Source: Alphaproteobacteria bacterium (GTDB lineage: Bacteria > Pseudomonadota > Alphaproteobacteria > Geminicoccales > Geminicoccaceae). From it: 9,647 nt of DNA. Each line of letters opens with the position of its first letter. Position 1 is the first letter of the stretch. Below, in pieces: positions 6,807 through 9,647 of the stretch. The notes beneath the pieces were generated by a model. That model worked only from the letters and a program-made list of their open reading frames with translations. It did no database searches and was not told the DNA's origin. A program made the position numbers and the translations under genes. The DNA is taken from NCBI GenBank assembly GCA_026982585.1, contig JALSGW010000362.1:1-9647 (forward strand). Reading direction: 5' to 3'.

Positions 6807-8123
6807 ATGGGTCATCGACGCGCTGCCGACCGGCGGGAGCTCGATCCCATCGAGATCGCGAGCCGCGATGAAATCGAATCCTTGCAGCTCACCCGCCTCA
6901 AATGGACCCTGCGCCACGCCTATGAGAACGTGCCCTACTACCGCCAGCTGTGGGACCAGGCGGGGGTGCATCCCGAGGACGTGCACCGCCTCGAGGATCT
7001 GAAGGCGTTTCCCTTCCTCACCAAGGAGGACCTCAGGCGCTGCTATCCCTTCGGCTTGTTCGCGGTGCCGCGGGAGCAGGTGGTGCGCATCCACGCCTCC
7101 TCCGGCACCACCGGCAAGCCCACGGTGGTGGGCTACACCCGCAACGACCTGGACACCTGGGCGGAGGTGGTGGCGCGGTCGATCCGGGCGGCGGGCGGGC
7201 GTCCCGGCGACATCATCCATGTCTCCTACGGCTACGGTCTGTTCACCGGCGGGCTCGGCCTCCACTACGGCGCCGAGCGCATGGGGCTCACGGTGGTGCC
7301 CATGTCGGGCGGCTTCACCGAGCGCCAGGTGCAGCTCATCCAGGACTTCAAGCCCCAGCTGATCGCCGTCACCCCCTCCTACATGCTGGCGATCGCGGAC
7401 GAGTTCGAGCGCCAGGGGCTCGACGCGCGCCAGTGTTCGCTCGAGGTGGGCATCTTCGGCGCCGAGCCCTGGACCGAATCGATGCGCCGGGAGATCGAGG
7501 AGCGCTTCGGCATGGACGCGGTGGACATCTACGGTCTGTCCGAGGTGATCGGCCCCGGCGTGGCCCAGGAATGCATCGAGACCAAGGACGGGTTGCACAT
7601 CTGGGAGGACCATTTCTATCCGGAGATCATCGATCCGGCCACCGGCGAGGTGCTGCCGGAAGGGGAGCTCGGGGAGCTGGTCTTCACCTCCCTGACCAAG
7701 GAGGCCTTTCCGGTGGTGCGCTACCGCACGCGCGACCTCACCCGGCTGCTGCCGGGCACCGCGCGCAGCATGCGGCGCATGGAGAAGATCAAGGGGCGCA
7801 CCGACGACATGCTGATCATCCGGGGCGTCAACCTGTTCCCCTCCCAGATCGAGGAGCTGTTGCAGGAGGATGCCCGGCTGTCCCTGCACTATGTGTTGGA
7901 GGTGCGGCGCGAGGGACGTCTCGACGAGCTCACCGTGCTGGTGGAGGCCCGGCCCCAGGCCGCCGATCCCGAAGCGCGGGAGGCGGCGGCGCAGGAGCTC
8001 GCCCGCCACATCAAAAGCCGCATCGGCGTGAGCGCGCGGGTGGTGGTGAAGGAGCCCGGGGCCATCGAACGCTCGATGGGCAAGGCCAAGCGGGTGATCG
8101 ACCTGCGCCGGCTGCAGGACTGA
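6807..8123 (+). CDS. paaK: PaaK, phenylacetate-CoA ligase
   Basis: A 438-residue AMP-forming ligase that starts the pathway: phenylacetate + CoA + ATP gives phenylacetyl-CoA + AMP + PPi. It has the PaaK-specific opening ELDPIEIASRDEIESLQL (11-28) and LRHAYENVPYYR (35-46). The phosphate-binding loop SSGTTGKP is at 98-105, IYGLSE (A5-like) at 241-246 and YRTRDL at 306-311. GRTDDMLIIRGVNLFPSQIE at 330-349 is the hinge to the C-terminal lid, and a conserved lysine lies near SMGKAKRV (423-430). Length equals the family norm (about 435-440). It is the last gene of the plus-strand operon. Its TGA stop forms one end of an inverted repeat shared with the convergent folD. Confidence 0.97.
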   Translation: MGHRRAADRRELDPIEIASRDEIESLQLTRLKWTLRHAYENVPYYRQLWDQAGVHPEDVHRLEDLKAFPFLTKEDLRRCYPFGLFAVPREQVVRIHASSGTTGKPTVVGYTRNDLDTWAEVVARSIRAAGGRPGDIIHVSYGYGLFTGGLGLHYGAERMGLTVVPMSGGFTERQVQLIQDFKPQLIAVTPSYMLAIADEFERQGLDARQCSLEVGIFGAEPWTESMRREIEERFGMDAVDIYGLSEVIGPGVAQECIETKDGLHIWEDHFYPEIIDPATGEVLPEGELGELVFTSLTKEAFPVVRYRTRDLTRLLPGTARSMRRMEKIKGRTDDMLIIRGVNLFPSQIEELLQEDARLSLHYVLEVRREGRLDELTVLVEARPQAADPEAREAAAQELARHIKSRIGVSARVVVKEPGAIERSMGKAKRVIDLRRLQD

Positions 8124-8137
8124 GGCCGGCGGCCTCA
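8121..8137. repeat. Perfect inverted repeat joining the paaK and folD stop codons
   Basis: TGAGGCC-GGC-GGCCTCA: a 7-bp GC-rich stem with a 3-base loop. The left end TGA (8121-8123) is the paaK stop. The right end TCA (8135-8137) is the folD stop read on the other strand. Transcripts from both sides would form the same hairpin at their ends, so it may work as a bidirectional terminator or 3'-end stabiliser. No U-tract follows on either strand, so it is not a canonical intrinsic terminator. Confidence 0.6.
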
Positions 8138-9031
8138 CCCGGCCGGCGGGAGTCCGAGCTGGATGCGGGCCGCCTTGACGGTGTTGGCGAGCAGACAGGC
8201 CACCGTCATCGGCCCCACCCCTCCCGGCACCGGGGTGATGGCGGCGGCACGCTCGGCGGCCTCCCGGAAGGCCACATCGCCCACAAGCCGGCTGCGTCCG
8301 GCCTCCTCGACCCGGTTGATGCCGACGTCGATCACCACCGCGCCGGGTCGGATCCAGTCGCCGCGGATGAATTCGGCACGGCCCACGGCGGCGACCAGCA
8401 CCTCCGCCTCCCGGCAGCGCTCGGCGAGCGCGCGGGTGCGCGAGTGGGCGAGCGTGACCGTGGCGTCGCGGGCGAGCAGCAGGGCCGCCATGGGTTTGCC
8501 GACGATGTTCGAACGACCCACCACAAGCGCCCGCCGACCGCGCAAGCCGCCCGGCCCGAGCACCTCTTCCAGCAACATGAGACAGCCCTGGGGCGTGCAG
8601 GGCACGAGCACGTCCTGAGCGAGCGGATCGCGCACCGACCACAGCCGGCCGACGTTGAGCGGATGGAATCCGTCCACGTCCTTCTGCGGAGGAATGGCGG
8701 CCAGCACCGATTCCACGTCGAGATGGCGGGGGAGCGGCAACTGCACCAGCATGCCGTGCACCCCGGGATCCTCCGCAAGCTCCCGCACCCGGGCGTGGAG
8801 CTCCTCGGCGGCCACGTCGGCGGGCAGGGTTACCACCCGGCCCGCGATCCCCGCCTCGCGGGCCATCCTCTCCTTGGTGCGCACATAGCTGTGGCTCGCC
8901 GGATCGTCGCCCACCAGCACCGCCGCCAATCCGGGACGCACGCCGGTGCGCGCCTGGAGCTCCGCGACCTCCTCCGCCACCCGGCGGCGCAGGCTCTGGG
9001 CGATGGTTCTGCCGTCGATGATGATGGCCAT
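8135..9031 (-). CDS. folD: FolD, bifunctional methylenetetrahydrofolate dehydrogenase / cyclohydrolase
   Basis: A 298-residue cytosolic enzyme that interconverts 5,10-methylene-THF and 10-formyl-THF through the methenyl form, using NADP. It supplies one-carbon units for purine synthesis and formylation. The active site shows Tyr49 and Lys53 in SYVRTKERMA, Gln97 in MLVQLPLP (94-101) and the DVDGFHP block (118-124). The nucleotide-binding signature VGRSNIVGKPMA is at 171-182, and PVPGGVGPMTVACLL at 267-281 closes the protein. The ATG at 9031 follows GGGGAGG with 5 bases between; an in-frame extension upstream to 9118 overlaps yggU and is not needed. Its start lies 19 bp after the yggU stop, so it is the last gene of yggT-yggU-folD. 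A housekeeping gene unrelated to phenylacetate catabolism. Confidence 0.97.
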   Translation of the reverse strand: MAIIIDGRTIAQSLRRRVAEEVAELQARTGVRPGLAAVLVGDDPASHSYVRTKERMAREAGIAGRVVTLPADVAAEELHARVRELAEDPGVHGMLVQLPLPRHLDVESVLAAIPPQKDVDGFHPLNVGRLWSVRDPLAQDVLVPCTPQGCLMLLEEVLGPGGLRGRRALVVGRSNIVGKPMAALLLARDATVTLAHSRTRALAERCREAEVLVAAVGRAEFIRGDWIRPGAVVIDVGINRVEEAGRSRLVGDVAFREAAERAAAITPVPGGVGPMTVACLLANTVKAARIQLGLPPAG

Positions 9032-9036
9032 GATCG

Positions 9037-9043
9037 CCTCCCC
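9037..9043 (-). promoter_or_regulatory. Ribosome-binding site of folD
   Basis: Minus-strand GGGGAGG lies 5 bases before the ATG at 9031, inside the short yggU-folD gap, and settles the folD start. Confidence 0.75.
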
Positions 9044-9050
9044 ATAGATC

Positions 9051-9380
9051 TCAGCCGTCGTCTTGGGCCGCCGAAAGCCGGAACCTCTCAGCCAGCGCCT
9101 CGGGATCGCCCAAAACAAAAACCCGCTTGATGCGGCTTGTCGCTCCGCTCAAAAGCCGCACGGCCCGCCGCGGCACGCCGAACAGTTCGGCCACAAACCG
9201 AAGCGCCGCCTCGTTCGCCCGTCCCTCCCGGGGCGGTTCGGGGACCCGCAGCGCCAGCGCCGTCACCCCGTCCGCGAGCGGCCGCGGTCCCACAAGCTCC
9301 CGCTTGCGCGCCCCAGGCCGCACCAACAGCGTCAATTCGAGCCCGTCCTCGCGCCTCTCTAGGAGCTCCTTCACCGTCAA
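9051..9380 (-). CDS. yggU: DUF167 / YggU family protein
   Basis: A small soluble protein (109 residues from the TTG start) of the DUF167 family; its biochemical role is not established. It shows LTLLVRPGARKRELVG (16-31), the PEPPREGRANEAALRFVAEL signature (47-66) and SGATSRIKRVFV (78-89), the usual C-terminal block. The family is about 95-110 residues long. The TTG at 9380 overlaps the yggT stop as TTGA (9377-9380), arguing for coupled translation. No strong ribosome-binding site precedes it, and a GTG at 9374 two codons later is an alternative. Position between yggT and folD is a common arrangement, especially in alphaproteobacteria. Confidence 0.88.
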   Translation of the reverse strand: MTVKELLERREDGLELTLLVRPGARKRELVGPRPLADGVTALALRVPEPPREGRANEAALRFVAELFGVPRRAVRLLSGATSRIKRVFVLGDPEALAERFRLSAAQDDG

Positions 9381-9647
9381 AAGCAGAAGAACTCGAAGAA
9401 GAGGTCACGCAGGAAATAGAGTGCGAGGATCAGGATGACCGGGGAGATGTCGAGTCCCCCCATGGCCGGAATCCACTGGCGGATGGGCGCGAGCAGCGGC
9501 TCGGTGATGCGGTGGAGGAACTCGCCGATCCGCCAGACGATGGGGTTGGAGGTGTTGAGGACGTTGAAGGCCACGAGCCAGCTCAAGACCACCGAAGCGA
9601 TCAACAACCAGATGTAGATGCTGACCACCGTATCGACGAGGCGGCAA
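9377..9647 (-). CDS. yggT: YggT family membrane protein (5'-partial)
   Basis: A small inner-membrane protein with one YggT repeat. Two hydrophobic segments are seen: IYIWLLIASVVLSWLVAFNV near the start and ISPVILILALYFLRDLFFEF at the end. Between them lies the family motif NPIVWRIGEFLHRITEPLLA followed by PIRQW and GGLDISP. The frame is open to the window edge; reading in, it gives CRLVDT before VVSIYIW. Family members have a few residues such as a LIDT-like turn before the first helix, so the true start is probably just beyond 9647. The GTG at 9628 could only be an internal codon or a short alternative start. The family has been linked to osmotic tolerance, cell division and membrane organisation, but the function is unsettled. 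Single-repeat form (about 95 residues) rather than the double-repeat E. coli form (188). Confidence 0.88.
   Translation of the reverse strand, partial: CRLVDTVVSIYIWLLIASVVLSWLVAFNVLNTSNPIVWRIGEFLHRITEPLLAPIRQWIPAMGGLDISPVILILALYFLRDLFFEFFCF

Noticed and set aside
8102..8118. CCTGC...GCAGG 5-bp inverted repeat inside the end of paaK
   Set aside because: Short stem with a 7-base loop in coding GC-rich DNA; expected by chance.
6234..8642. An 802-codon minus-strand open frame antisense to paaI and paaK
   Set aside because: Same shadow pattern: no family motif, and it crosses the paaK/folD junction and runs into folD in another frame.
6950..9130. A 726-codon plus-strand open frame across paaK and antisense to folD
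   Set aside because: Gly/Arg/Ala-rich translation without domains, out of frame with paaK and antisense to folD.
1..9647. CRISPR arrays, insertion sequences, tRNA or rRNA genes, or a prophage-like block
   Set aside because: No spaced repeats, transposase-like frames, cloverleaf-like stretches or base-composition breaks were seen; nearly all bases are in conserved chromosomal genes.

Overview
The window is a GC-rich, tightly packed bacterial chromosome segment that is dominated by part of the aerobic phenylacetate (phenylacetyl-CoA/epoxide) degradation pathway. No mobile element, CRISPR array, rRNA or tRNA is visible. The single-repeat YggT protein, the order yggT-yggU(DUF167)-folD and the high GC content suggest an alphaproteobacterium. 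This is an inference from gene style, not a proven assignment.

Layout from left to right. (1) Positions 1-792, plus strand: the 3' part of a Bem46-like alpha/beta hydrolase gene, cut by the window edge. (2) Positions 782-3894, minus strand: a three-gene operon, paaN (stand-alone aldehyde dehydrogenase), paaY (hexapeptide-repeat thioesterase) and an ECHDC3-like crotonase homologue. Its last gene overlaps the end of the hydrolase gene tail to tail. (3) Positions 3895-3991: a 97-bp divergent control region. (4) Positions 3992-8123, plus strand: a four-gene operon paaG-paaH-paaI-paaK. (5) Positions 8135-9647, minus strand: a housekeeping operon yggT-yggU-folD, with yggT cut by the right edge.

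How the genes fit together. PaaK activates phenylacetate to phenylacetyl-CoA. The epoxidase PaaABCE (not in this window) makes the ring epoxide, and PaaG isomerises it to oxepin-CoA. After hydrolytic ring opening, PaaN should oxidise the semialdehyde. The products then pass through beta-oxidation, where PaaH oxidises 3-hydroxyadipyl-CoA. PaaI and PaaY are thioesterases that free CoA from stalled or toxic intermediates. Not seen here: the epoxidase genes, the MaoC-type ring-opening hydratase, the thiolase paaJ, a canonical paaF and a dedicated regulator.

The segment is mostly well-known biology. The points most worth a second look are: a crotonase-fold protein in the paaN-paaY operon that lacks both canonical catalytic glutamates and also the PaaG-type aspartate; a PaaN without its usual ring-opening hydratase partner; and a perfect inverted repeat whose ends are the stop codons of two convergent genes (paaK and folD). 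I did not find a convincing undescribed system.
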